Notes: generated by a model from the letters alone, not told the origin. Numbered from the stretch's first letter, positions 1 to 6,873 are shown. The stretch: DNA of 10,776 nucleotides from JACVRW01 sp035705985 (GCA_035705985.1 DASSVP010000249.1:1-10776); one strand, 5' to 3'. Made by a program: numbers and translations.

Positions 1-43
1 CGGCGTCTCACGGGACGAGACTGCGGGAGAAAGGAGGCGCTAC

Positions 44-1135
44 ATGAAAGCGCTCGTCTATCACGGGCCGGGCCGGCGAGCCTGGGAGGACGTTCCCGAC
101 CCGACAATCGAGGTGCCCACGGACGCCGTGGTGAGGATCGACTCCTCGACGATCTGCGGCACGGATCTCCACATCCTGAAGGGAGACGTGCCGGAGGTTG
201 AGCCGGGCACGGTCCTCGGTCACGAGGCGGTCGGCACCGTACTCGAGACCGGGAGCGCCGTCACCACGCTCGAGCCGGGAGACCGCGTGCTCGTCTCCTG
301 CATCACGTCCTGCGGTCGGTGCCGGTTCTGCAAGGAGGGCCGTTACGGGCTCTGCACGGGCGGCGGAGGCTGGATCTTCGGGCATCTGATCGACGGTCTC
401 CAGGCCGAGTACGCCCGGGTTCCCTTCGCGGACACCTCGGTGTACAAGGTGCCGGAGGAGCTCACCGACGAGCAGGTCCTGTTCCTCGCCGACATCCTCC
501 CCACCGCCTACGAGGTCGGCGTCCTGAACGGTGGCGTCGAGCCGGGCGACACGGTCGCGGTGGTCGGCGCCGGCCCGATCGGCCTCGCGGCGATCATGAC
601 CGCGCAGCTCCACTCGCCGGGCCACACCGTCGCGATCGACCTCGACGCGTCGAGGCTCGAGAAGGCCGTCGAGTTCGGGGCCGAGGTCACGATCGACAAC
701 GGCCGTGAGGACGCCGTCGCAAAGGTGATGGAGCTCACAGGCGGGCTCGGCGCCGACGTCGCCATCGAGGCGGTAGGCGTGCCCGAGACGTTCGAGCTCT
801 GCACCGAGCTGATCCGCCCGGGCGGGCGCGTCGCCAACGTAGGCGTCCACGGCCACCCGGCGACGCTCCACCTCGAGAAGCTCTGGATCCGCGACGTCCT
901 GATCACGACGGGTCTCGTCGACACGACCACGACGCCGAGGCTCCTCAAGCTCATCGAGGCAGGGCGTCTCGACCCGACGTCGTTCGCAACCCACCGGTTC
1001 GCACTCGAGGACACGGAGCAGGCGTACGACGTCTTCGGGGCAGCCGCGGAGAGCGGAGCGCTCAAGGTCGTGCTCGGGGCCGCGAAGGTCGGAGAGGACT
1101 TGCTCGAGCGACACGAGGTGCCGGTAACCGCGTAG
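44..1135 (+). CDS. Zinc-dependent alcohol dehydrogenase, MDR superfamily
   Basis: This 363-residue cytosolic enzyme would oxidise an alcohol or reduce an aldehyde with NAD(H). The catalytic-zinc region is visible as Cys38 in ICGTD and His60-Glu61 in GHE; Asp150 in ADILPT may be the further ligand, as in the formaldehyde-dehydrogenase-like ADH group. The structural-zinc lobe has Cys90, Cys93, Cys96 and Cys104. The nucleotide-binding Rossmann fold starts near residue 170 with GAGPIG at 175-180. The length is normal for the family apart from a C-terminal extension of about 18 residues. The start is fixed by AAGGAGG at 31-37, six bases before the ATG. The gene converges on a universal stress protein across a hairpin, and its neighbours are stress and acyl-CoA genes, which fits fermentative or low-oxygen metabolism (inferred). 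The substrate cannot be read from the sequence. The family call is secure. Confidence 0.95.
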   Translation: MKALVYHGPGRRAWEDVPDPTIEVPTDAVVRIDSSTICGTDLHILKGDVPEVEPGTVLGHEAVGTVLETGSAVTTLEPGDRVLVSCITSCGRCRFCKEGRYGLCTGGGGWIFGHLIDGLQAEYARVPFADTSVYKVPEELTDEQVLFLADILPTAYEVGVLNGGVEPGDTVAVVGAGPIGLAAIMTAQLHSPGHTVAIDLDASRLEKAVEFGAEVTIDNGREDAVAKVMELTGGLGADVAIEAVGVPETFELCTELIRPGGRVANVGVHGHPATLHLEKLWIRDVLITTGLVDTTTTPRLLKLIEAGRLDPTSFATHRFALEDTEQAYDVFGAAAESGALKVVLGAAKVGEDLLERHEVPVTA

Positions 1136-1141
1136 CTGCGC

Positions 1142-1176
1142 GAGAGGGCGGCGCCGCAGTTGCGACGCCGCCTCTC
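1142..1176. terminator. Hairpin between convergent genes
   Basis: An 11-base arm (1142-1153, with one bulged G) pairs with CGCCGCCTCTC at 1166-1176 around a 12-base loop. It sits just after the dehydrogenase stop and just after the end of the opposing stress-protein gene, so it could stop transcription from both sides. There is no T-tract on either strand, so the assignment rests on position and stem strength. Confidence 0.55.
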
Positions 1177-1185
1177 CACGTCCGG

Positions 1186-1653
1186 TTATACGGCCGTCAA
1201 CTGCGCCGTCTCCTCGCCCGAACGCCCGGCCGGGAGGGCCGGAGGCACGACGAGAACCGGCCGCTGCGCGGTGTGGCAGAGCCTTCGCGCGACGCTGCCC
1301 AGCACGGCACTCGCGACCACTCCGCGTCCGTGCGTCCCGACCACGATCAGCTCGGCCTCGACATCCCGCGCAACCCACTCCACGAGCGTCGCAACGTCCC
1401 GAGTCCCGGAACGGATCTCGAGCTCGGCGTCGAACCCCGCTGCGCGGAGCTCGTCCACCTGGCCGGCGATCTTCACCCGGACGCCCGGCTCGTCAGCGTA
1501 GAGCGGGCCACCGCCGAAGCGGCCGGTGAGTCGCTCGTCCGCGTGCACGGCGACGATGCGAGAGCCGTGGATCTCGGCGAGTTTCCGCACGTGCTCGAGC
1601 GCGTTGTCGGCGAGCTCGGACCCGTCGGTTGCCCAGGCGATCGTCTCGAACAT
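1186..1653 (-). CDS. Universal stress protein (UspA family), ATP-binding type
   Basis: This 155-residue protein forms a single Usp domain, a cytosolic Rossmann-like alpha/beta fold that usually dimerises and is made during starvation, hypoxia or other stress. The N-terminal strand carries Asp10 (WATDGS), which contacts the nucleotide in ATP-binding members. The G-2X-G-9X-G-S motif is complete: Gly106, Gly109, Gly119 and Ser120 in GTHGRG...LGS. This places it with the ATP-binding (MJ0577-like) members rather than the UspA type, which does not bind ATP. The ATG is preceded on the minus strand by AGGAAAGGA (1662-1670), eight bases upstream. It diverges from a second Usp gene and may share regulatory DNA with it. 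The target process is unknown. Confidence 0.93.
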   Translation of the reverse strand: MFETIAWATDGSELADNALEHVRKLAEIHGSRIVAVHADERLTGRFGGGPLYADEPGVRVKIAGQVDELRAAGFDAELEIRSGTRDVATLVEWVARDVEAELIVVGTHGRGVVASAVLGSVARRLCHTAQRPVLVVPPALPAGRSGEETAQLTAV

Positions 1654-1828
1654 GGTGTCCGTCCTTTCCTAGACACGGTGATGGTCGATCTCGTGCGGCG
1701 CGATCGCGTCGGCGAGAGCCGCCAACCGTGTCCGTGGTTTTCCGCAGCGCGTGACGGTCGTGCCCCGATGCCGGCGCCCCGTCCCGCTTCGACACTGTGG
1801 CCGTGGATCGAAGCAAGGAGGACACGAG
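1654..1828. promoter_or_regulatory. Divergent control region between two stress-protein genes
   Basis: These 175 bases separate two divergent Usp genes and must hold the promoter for each if they are transcribed separately. Two inverted repeats are visible. GACACGGT (1672-1679) is matched by its exact complement ACCGTGTC (1725-1732), 45 bases apart, and CTTCGA (1787-1792) is matched by TCGAAG (1808-1813). The second lies just before the Shine-Dalgarno of the rightward gene. I see no convincing -35/-10 pair and no match to a DosR-type box. A regulatory role for the repeats is inferred from position only. Confidence 0.4.
1815..1821 (+). promoter_or_regulatory. Ribosome binding site that fixes the second Usp start
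   Basis: AAGGAGG lies seven bases before the ATG at 1829. The reading frame is open further upstream, to a GTG at 1751, but that stretch encodes an arginine- and proline-rich segment unlike a Usp N-terminus. The 1829 start gives MSATRPILFATDGS, a normal Usp beginning. Confidence 0.85.
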
Positions 1829-2308
1829 ATGAGCGCTACGAGACCAATCCTGTTCGCAACGGACGGTTCGCCTGCTTCCGCAGAGGCTCAGGGTGAAGCG
1901 ATCGAGCTGGCGCGGCTGCTCGGTGCACCACTCGTCGTCGTGTCGGTGTTGCACGCATCGCTGCCGGCGGTCGGGTACAGCGGCTACGGCTACTCGAGCC
2001 TCCTCGCCGAGCTCACGCAGGCGGAGCAGAAGCGCGTCGAGAAGCTCCTGGCGTCGGTGGCCGAGACGGCCGAGGCGCACGGCGTGGCGTGCTCGACGGC
2101 CGCCGCGGACGGCATCGTCGTCGACGAGATCTGTCGGACGGCGAGCGACCATGACGCGCAGCTGATCGTCGTCGGGTCGCACGGCTGGGGCGCTGCGAAG
2201 CGGATCTTCTCCGGCAGCGTCTCGACGGGGCTCGTCCATTCGGCGCCGTGCCCCGTGCTCGTGGTTCGCCGCGCGCAGCACGCACAGGAGCACGCGGCGG
2301 CCGCGTGA
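1829..2308 (+). CDS. Universal stress protein (UspA family), ATP-binding type
   Basis: This 159-residue single-domain Usp has Asp12 in FATDGS and the full nucleotide motif, with Gly116, Gly119, Gly129 and Ser130 in GSHGWG...SGS, so it should bind ATP. Between them, residues 45-60 form a Gly/Tyr-rich stretch (GYSGYGYSS), the usual position of the variable loop. The C-terminal strand PVLVVRR is typical. It is not a recent duplicate of the neighbouring Usp: beyond the family motifs the two differ almost everywhere. Its TGA stop overlaps the GTG start of the acyltransferase/synthetase gene (GTGA at 2305-2308), so the two are probably co-transcribed and translationally coupled. A link between this Usp and acyl-CoA or protein-acylation signalling is inferred from the coupling. 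Confidence 0.93.
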   Translation: MSATRPILFATDGSPASAEAQGEAIELARLLGAPLVVVSVLHASLPAVGYSGYGYSSLLAELTQAEQKRVEKLLASVAETAEAHGVACSTAAADGIVVDEICRTASDHDAQLIVVGSHGWGAAKRIFSGSVSTGLVHSAPCPVLVVRRAQHAQEHAAAA

Positions 2309-4953
2309 ACGCCACGACGGCGCCCGCGGTCGAGGCGACCGACGTCATCCTCCGCGACGGGTCGACGCTCAGGCTGAGATCGCCCGCCGCGGAGGACGCC
2401 GACACGCTCCTCGAGTTCTTCTCGGGCCTCTCGGAGCACAGCCTCTACCTCCGCTTCCACGGCTTCCCAGCTCTCGGGCCGAAGCTCGTCGAGCCGGTGC
2501 TCGAGCCGGACTGGCAGGACCGCGGTGCGCTCGTGGGGTCGGTCGGCGGTCGCATCGTCGCGCTCGCGAACTGGGTCAGGCTGAGAGACCCTCTGGCCGC
2601 CGAGGTGGCATTCGCGGTCGCGGACGAGTTCCAGGGGCGCGGGATCGGAACGCGTTTGCTCGAGCGACTGGCGGCGCAGGCGGCGGAGGCGGGGATCGAA
2701 GAGTTTGTGGCCGAGGTACTGCACGAGAACGCCGCGATGCTCAGCGTCTTCCGTGATGCCGGCTTCACGGTGGCCCGCGCCGGCGAAGCCGGCGAGGTCG
2801 AGATCCGCTTCCCGATCGCCCCCACGAGCGGCTATCGCGAGCAGGTGGCCGCGCGCGACCACGCAGCCGTGCGCGCCTCGCTCGCGCCTTTCTTCCGCCC
2901 GCGGTCGGTCGCCGTCGTCGGCGCGTCGAAGCGGCGCGGCTCGATCGGCGGCGAGCTCTTCCGCAACGTGCTCACTGCCGATTTCGCCGGCTCGGTCTAC
3001 CCCGTCAACCGCAACGGCGACTCGGTCGCCGGCGTCCACGGCCACCGCACGGTCGCCGAGATCGCCGAGGGAATCGATCTCGCCGTCATCTGCGTGCCCG
3101 GCGAGCAGGTGCTCGCGGCAGCCGAGGACGCGCTCGCCGCCGGCGTTCGCGCGCTCGTCGTCATCTCCGCCGGTTTCGCCGAGACGGACAGCGCCGGCGT
3201 CGAGCGGCAGGAACGGCTGCTCGCGCTCGTCCGCGCGCACGGCGCCCGCCTGCTCGGTCCGAACTGCCTCGGCATCGCCTCCTCTCCGGTCCACCTCAAC
3301 GCCACGTTCGCGCCTCGCGCGTTCCCTGCCGGCAAGATCGGCTTCTCGTCCCAGAGCGGAGCGCTCGGCCTGGCGCTGCTCGAGCGCGCAGAGGCAACCG
3401 GCCTCGGTGTCACCTCGTTCGTCTCGATCGGCAACAAGGCTGACGTCTCCTCGAACGACCTGCTCGAGTGGTGGGAGGACGACGACGAGACCAAGATCGC
3501 CGTCCTCTATCTCGAGTCGTTCGGAAACCCGCGCGCGTTCGCCCGGATCGCGCAGCGGCTCGCACGCCGCAAGCCGATCCTCGCGCTGAAGGGCGGCAGC
3601 ACCGGCGCGGGCGGCCGCGCCGCCGGCTCGCACACCGCGGCCCTCGCCGGGTCGGATGTCGCCGCCGACGCGCTCTTCCGCCAGGCGGGTGTGACGCGGG
3701 CACGGACGCTCGAGGAGCTGATCGACGTGGCGACTCTGCTGTCCGCGCAGCCCGTCCCACGGGGGCGGAGAGTCGCGCTCGTCACCAATGCCGGCGGGCT
3801 CGGGATCCTCGCCGCCGATGCCTGCGAGGCAGCCGGGCTCGAGCTCCCGCAGCCAAATGAGGCGACGCGGGCGGCGCTCGCCGAGGTCATGCCGGCCGAG
3901 GGAAGCAGCGCGAACCCGATCGACCTGCTCGGCGGCGCGACGGCCGAGAGCTTCGCCGCGGCACTGCCGCCGGTGCTCGCCGATCCGGCGTTCGATGCGA
4001 CGATCGTCCTCTTCGTCCCGACTGTCGGAATCGACGAGGACGAGGTCGGCGCGGCGATCAGCCGGGCGGCGGTGACCGTCCGGGACAAGCCGGTTCTCTG
4101 CGTCTTCGTCAGCGCGAACGGCGCGCCGCCGAGCCTGCGCAGCGCTGGACAGGTCCCCGCGTTCGGCTACCCGGAGGCGGCGGCCCGGGCGCTCGGCCGC
4201 GCGGCCGAGCGCGGAGAGTGGTTGCGCCGGCCGGCAGGCACTGTGCCCGAGGTCGACCGTGACCGCGCCGAGGCGCAGGCCGTCATACGGGAAGCCCTTG
4301 CCGCCGGGGACGGCTGGCTCGACGCGCATCAGACGCGCCGACTGCTCGAGGCGTACGGCGTCCCGCTCGTGCCCGAGCGGCTCGTGACCTCTCCGGAGGC
4401 TGCAGTCGAAGCCTCCCGCGAGCTCGGCTACCCGGTCGTGCTCAAGACGGCCGCCGCGGGCGCGCACAAGACGGAACAGGGCGGCGTGATCCTCGACCTC
4501 GGCACGGAGGAAGACGTGCGGGCCGCCGCAGAGCGGCAGGGCGCGCCGCTGCTCGTGCAGCCCTTAGTGCGCGGCGGCGCAGAGCTGCTGGCCGGTGCGG
4601 TCCAGGATCCCGTCTTCGGCCCGCTCGTCGCCTTCGGGCCCGGCGGCGTCCTCGCCGAGCTGATCGGCGAGGCCCAGTTCCGGCTGGCCCCGCTCAGCGA
4701 CCTCGACGCGGAGGAGCTCGTGCGAGACGGCAAGGCAGGCCGCCTCGTCGCCGGCTTCAGGGGCACACCTCCCGCCGACGAGGCGGCGCTCGTCGATCTC
4801 CTCCTGCGCTTGTCGGTCCTGGCCGACGACCTGCCGGAGCTCGCGGAGCTCGACCTCAATCCGGTGCTCGCGCTACCGACCGGTTGCCTCGCCGTCGACG
4901 CGCGGGTGCGGGTCGCCGACCCTGTCCGGCGACGCCGCACCAAGAGCTGGTGA
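2305..4953 (+). CDS. Fusion of GNAT N-acyltransferase and ADP-forming acyl-CoA synthetase (Pat-like)
   Basis: This 882-residue cytosolic protein has an N-terminal GNAT domain (about 10-185) with the acyl-CoA loop QGRGIG at 110-115. A succinyl-CoA-synthetase-like CoA-binding Rossmann domain follows from about 196 (SVAVVGAS), then flavodoxin-like ligase domains (SSQSGALG; GSHTAALAGS), and an ATP-grasp domain from about 660 to the end. His443 in GSHTAAL matches the phosphohistidine of ADP-forming acetyl-CoA synthetases, and His721 in AHKTEQGGV matches the conserved beta-subunit histidine. Related Pat proteins acetylate lysines, for example of AMP-forming acetyl-CoA synthetase. Enterobacterial Pat has GNAT last, whereas GNAT-first is known in actinobacteria such as Streptomyces. 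I chose GTG 2305 because it overlaps the upstream stop (GTGA) and follows AGGAG at 2286-2290, although that spacing (14 bases) is long. An ATG at 2248 would overlap the Usp gene by about 60 bases. Confidence 0.9.
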   Translation: MNATTAPAVEATDVILRDGSTLRLRSPAAEDADTLLEFFSGLSEHSLYLRFHGFPALGPKLVEPVLEPDWQDRGALVGSVGGRIVALANWVRLRDPLAAEVAFAVADEFQGRGIGTRLLERLAAQAAEAGIEEFVAEVLHENAAMLSVFRDAGFTVARAGEAGEVEIRFPIAPTSGYREQVAARDHAAVRASLAPFFRPRSVAVVGASKRRGSIGGELFRNVLTADFAGSVYPVNRNGDSVAGVHGHRTVAEIAEGIDLAVICVPGEQVLAAAEDALAAGVRALVVISAGFAETDSAGVERQERLLALVRAHGARLLGPNCLGIASSPVHLNATFAPRAFPAGKIGFSSQSGALGLALLERAEATGLGVTSFVSIGNKADVSSNDLLEWWEDDDETKIAVLYLESFGNPRAFARIAQRLARRKPILALKGGSTGAGGRAAGSHTAALAGSDVAADALFRQAGVTRARTLEELIDVATLLSAQPVPRGRRVALVTNAGGLGILAADACEAAGLELPQPNEATRAALAEVMPAEGSSANPIDLLGGATAESFAAALPPVLADPAFDATIVLFVPTVGIDEDEVGAAISRAAVTVRDKPVLCVFVSANGAPPSLRSAGQVPAFGYPEAAARALGRAAERGEWLRRPAGTVPEVDRDRAEAQAVIREALAAGDGWLDAHQTRRLLEAYGVPLVPERLVTSPEAAVEASRELGYPVVLKTAAAGAHKTEQGGVILDLGTEEDVRAAAERQGAPLLVQPLVRGGAELLAGAVQDPVFGPLVAFGPGGVLAELIGEAQFRLAPLSDLDAEELVRDGKAGRLVAGFRGTPPADEAALVDLLLRLSVLADDLPELAELDLNPVLALPTGCLAVDARVRVADPVRRRRTKSW

Positions 4954-5065
4954 ACGTGTCCAGATCTACGGGGAAATACCGAGCGCGAAGGCGGTTTGCC
5001 CGGATTACCGCGGCGCGGTGCCGGCCGATCATGCGGGCATGCCACGGACTACCGAAGGAGCAACG
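4954..5065. other. Intergenic spacer before the small secreted protein
   Basis: These 112 bases separate the synthetase fusion from the secreted-protein gene. I see no strong hairpin terminator and no clear -35/-10 pair. The only firm signal is GAAGGAG at 5054-5060, the ribosome binding site of the next gene. Whether the next gene has its own promoter cannot be told from the sequence. Confidence 0.4.
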
Positions 5066-5422
5066 ATGAAGATCTCGCTGATCTCACTCACCGTCGCCGC
5101 GATCATCTGCGCCGGACTCTTCGGCAGCGGACAGGCGCTCGCGACGAACGCTCGTCAGGCCGCGCCGCAGACCCTGAAGATCGCCATGCACGATCCCGGC
5201 TGCCACTGGTTCATGCGCGGGGCCAGGTTCACGAAGACGGCCACGGTCAACGGCCGCGTGCGGCTCCTCAACCTCGACGAGGCAGCGCTGAAGGTCGCCT
5301 CCCGGCACGGACTGAAGCGGATCCCGGTCGGCAAGTCGATCGTGGTCGGCCGCGGCAGCTACGTGATCATGATGGTGGGCCAGGCGGACGACGACAACTA
5401 CCTCAGGCTCTTCGTCCGCTGA
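5066..5422 (+). CDS. Small secreted protein, family not recognised
   Basis: This 118-residue protein has a clear Sec signal peptide: positive Lys2, a hydrophobic core over about 5-20, and a likely signal-peptidase I site after ALA at 24-26. Cys15 lies inside the core and does not form a lipobox. The mature part of about 92 residues is basic and looks beta-rich. It has one cysteine, Cys46, in HDPGCHWF, then alternating strands and the C-terminal pattern GSYVIMMVGQADDDNYLRLF. The His42-Cys46-His47 cluster could bind a metal or form a covalent link through its single cysteine, but that is a guess. The ATG at 5066 follows GAAGGAG by five bases. An in-frame ATG at 5018 would put 16 polar residues before the signal peptide and is less likely. 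I do not know its function. Confidence 0.8.
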   Translation: MKISLISLTVAAIICAGLFGSGQALATNARQAAPQTLKIAMHDPGCHWFMRGARFTKTATVNGRVRLLNLDEAALKVASRHGLKRIPVGKSIVVGRGSYVIMMVGQADDDNYLRLFVR

Positions 5423-5439
5423 CGGGATGCGTCTCCGCC

Positions 5440-5467
5440 AGAGGGCGGCCTTGCCGCCCTCTTCGTC
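5440..5467 (+). terminator. Rho-independent-type terminator
   Basis: AGAGGGCGGC (5440-5449) and GCCGCCCTCT (5453-5462) form a perfect 10-bp stem with a 3-base loop CTT, 17 bases after the stop of the small secreted-protein gene. The following bases (TCGTC) are only weakly T-rich, as is common in high-GC actinobacteria. Confidence 0.8.
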
Positions 5468-5483
5468 CCGCCCGATCGTGCGA

Positions 5484-5512
5484 TTGACGGGCCGCCGCGA
5501 GTCGTCCAGTAT
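5484..5512 (+). promoter_or_regulatory. Candidate sigma-70-type promoter of the glutamic peptidase gene
   Basis: TTGACG (5484-5489) and CAGTAT (5507-5512) are separated by exactly 17 bases. The -35 matches five of six consensus bases. The -10 matches only three of six but keeps the critical A at position two and T at position six. It lies just after a terminator and about 58 bases before the start codon, where a promoter for the next gene is expected. Confidence 0.4.
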
Positions 5513-5569
5513 CAGACGAGAGGGACCATGGTTTCTCGGTCCGACCACCGTCAAAAGGGGGGTCTCTGA

Positions 5570-6331
5570 ATGGGGATGTCTTCCGCTCGCCGGGTCGTCC
5601 TGGGGGGCATCGCGGTCACCGCTGCCGTCTGTGCGGGTGTATTCGGCACGAGCACAAACGCTGCGGCCACCGTCAACCACGGCGCGCTGCGCGTCGCCTC
5701 GGCACCGGACCACAAGCTCACGAACAGCTCGAGCAGCAACTGGTCCGGCTATGCGGTGACCGGGGGCACCTACACGAGCGTCTCAGCGTCCTGGGTGCAG
5801 CCGAGTGTCAACTGCAGCGTGACACCGACCGGATGGTCGAGCTTCTGGGTGGGGCTCGACGGCGACACGACCAACACCGTCGAGCAGACCGGCTCCGAGG
5901 CCGACTGCAGCAGCGGAACGGCCGTGTACTCCGCCTGGTACGAGATGTATCCGAAGTACCCCGTGAACTACCGGGACACGGTCAACGCGGGTGACCACTT
6001 CTCCGCCTCGGTAACCTCGAGCGGCCGCGGCAGCTTCACGCTCGTCCTCAGCGACACGACACAAGGCTGGAGTCACACGACGACGGCGCGGCTCAAGAGC
6101 GCCAGGCTCGGCTCGGCCGAGGTGATCGCCGAGGCTCCCTCGAGCAGCGGCGGGGTGCTCCCGCTCGCAGACTTCGGGACGGTCGGCTTCAGCAACGCGA
6201 CCGCGAACGGCACCCCGTTCGGCAGCCTGAGCGGGCTCGACCGGATCAACATGGTCTCCGGCTCGACGACGAAGGCGTCGACGAGCAGCATCTCGGGCGG
6301 GAACTTCTCCGTCACCTGGCAGCACTCGTAG
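5570..6331 (+). CDS. G1-family glutamic endopeptidase (eqolisin), secreted
   Basis: This 253-residue exported protein would cleave proteins outside the cell, usually at acidic pH. The N-terminus (about 1-33) is a signal peptide with Arg7-Arg8 before a hydrophobic stretch ending near NAAA. The mature domain shows the G1 (scytalidoglutamic peptidase-like) sequence marks in order: SSNWSGYAV (55-63), SWVQPSV, FWVGLDGD (92-99), the catalytic glutamine as Gln106 in TVEQTG, YSAWYEMYP (120-128), and SAEVIAEAP (182-190), where Glu188 is the likely catalytic glutamate. The length fits secreted bacterial members. AAAAGGGGGG at 5553-5562 is seven bases before the first ATG; a second in-frame ATG at 5576 is also possible. 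It is flanked by perfect terminators on both sides, so it is probably a single-gene transcript. Confidence 0.9.
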   Translation: MGMSSARRVVLGGIAVTAAVCAGVFGTSTNAAATVNHGALRVASAPDHKLTNSSSSNWSGYAVTGGTYTSVSASWVQPSVNCSVTPTGWSSFWVGLDGDTTNTVEQTGSEADCSSGTAVYSAWYEMYPKYPVNYRDTVNAGDHFSASVTSSGRGSFTLVLSDTTQGWSHTTTARLKSARLGSAEVIAEAPSSSGGVLPLADFGTVGFSNATANGTPFGSLSGLDRINMVSGSTTKASTSSISGGNFSVTWQHS

Positions 6332-6343
6332 TTCGACACTGAC

Positions 6344-6371
6344 GGGCGGGCGCTCCGGCGCCCGCCCTTCT
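6344..6371 (+). terminator. Rho-independent-type terminator after the glutamic peptidase
   Basis: GGGCGGGCGC (6344-6353) and GCGCCCGCCC (6358-6367) form a perfect 10-bp, almost pure G-C stem with a 4-base loop TCCG, followed by TTCT. It begins 12 bases after the peptidase stop and ends five bases before the ATG of the next gene, so it also occupies that gene's translation start region. Confidence 0.85.
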
Positions 6372-6372
6372 C

Positions 6373-6816
6373 ATGAACAGGACAACTCTCATCGCCGTCG
6401 CCGTTCTGGCCCTCGTCGCCGCAGGTGGCGCCAGCGCCTATGCGCTCCGGACGATCTGGCTGCGACCCGGACACTGCACCAAGGTGCACGGGACGAAGGT
6501 GTGCGCCCGCAAGGTCACGCCGCGCACGGCGACGGTCACGGTGACGGTGGCGCCTTCCCCGATCGGCCGGACCTTCAATGGGAACGGGAACCAGACGCTC
6601 GCACCGGTGACGCTCCCGCACGGCGTGACGGTGGAATGGACCGCCCAGCCGGACTCGGACGGCTTCAACGAGTTCAGCGTGTCCTCGAGCGCGACCGACG
6701 AGAACTTCATCCAGTTCGACAACGGCAACGGCACCACGAGCGGGAGCAGCTACGTCCCGCCGGGCACCTACACGTTCGACATCACAGCCAGCGCCGCCTG
6801 GACGATCTCGTTCTGA
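6373..6816 (+). CDS. Small exported or membrane-anchored beta-rich protein, unknown function
   Basis: This 147-residue protein begins with a hydrophobic segment (about 5-22, LIAVAVLALVAAGGASA) that is either a cleaved signal peptide with an ASA site near 20-22 or a membrane anchor. Two cysteines nearby (Cys35 and Cys44, around CTKVHGTKVC) could form a disulphide. A Thr/Val-rich linker leads to a domain of about 80 residues starting at FNGNGNQT and ending in YTFDITASAAWTISF. Its alternating pattern and terminal G-x-Y...W-T-I-x-F suggest a small beta-sandwich. The start is odd: the ATG has no Shine-Dalgarno and sits five bases after a strong hairpin. The signal sequence starts exactly there, so I keep it; it may be a leaderless transcript. 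I do not recognise the family. Confidence 0.75.
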   Translation: MNRTTLIAVAVLALVAAGGASAYALRTIWLRPGHCTKVHGTKVCARKVTPRTATVTVTVAPSPIGRTFNGNGNQTLAPVTLPHGVTVEWTAQPDSDGFNEFSVSSSATDENFIQFDNGNGTTSGSSYVPPGTYTFDITASAAWTISF

Positions 6817-6838
6817 TCGAGATCAGCGGGATCCGGCC

Positions 6839-6873
6839 AACGCGCGACGACTGACACCTGTCCGCGCGTTTCT
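6839..6873 (+). terminator. Hairpin terminator after the 6373-6816 gene
   Basis: AACGCGCG (6839-6846) pairs perfectly with CGCGCGTT (6863-6870), and an inner GAC/GTC pair extends the stem past a two-base bulge. TTT follows at 6869-6871. It lies 22 bases after the stop codon. A second palindrome, CTGATC-GA-GATCAG (6813-6826), spans the stop codon itself and may be chance. Confidence 0.65.

Noticed and set aside
1..43. Search for a DosR-type operator before the dehydrogenase
   Set aside because: Only the Shine-Dalgarno is recognisable. No palindrome close to the mycobacterial box is present in the short upstream stretch.
2248..2304. ATG at 2248 as start of the GNAT-synthetase protein
   Set aside because: It would add 19 Arg/Gly-rich residues lying inside the Usp coding region. 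The GTG at 2305 gives a coupled GTGA overlap and a normal N-terminus.
1990..4467. An 825-codon open frame on the minus strand opposite the GNAT-synthetase gene
   Set aside because: It is a GC-rich shadow of the plus-strand gene: Arg/Gly/Glu/Asp-rich low-complexity composition, no domain, no ribosome binding site, and the plus strand has clear motifs throughout.
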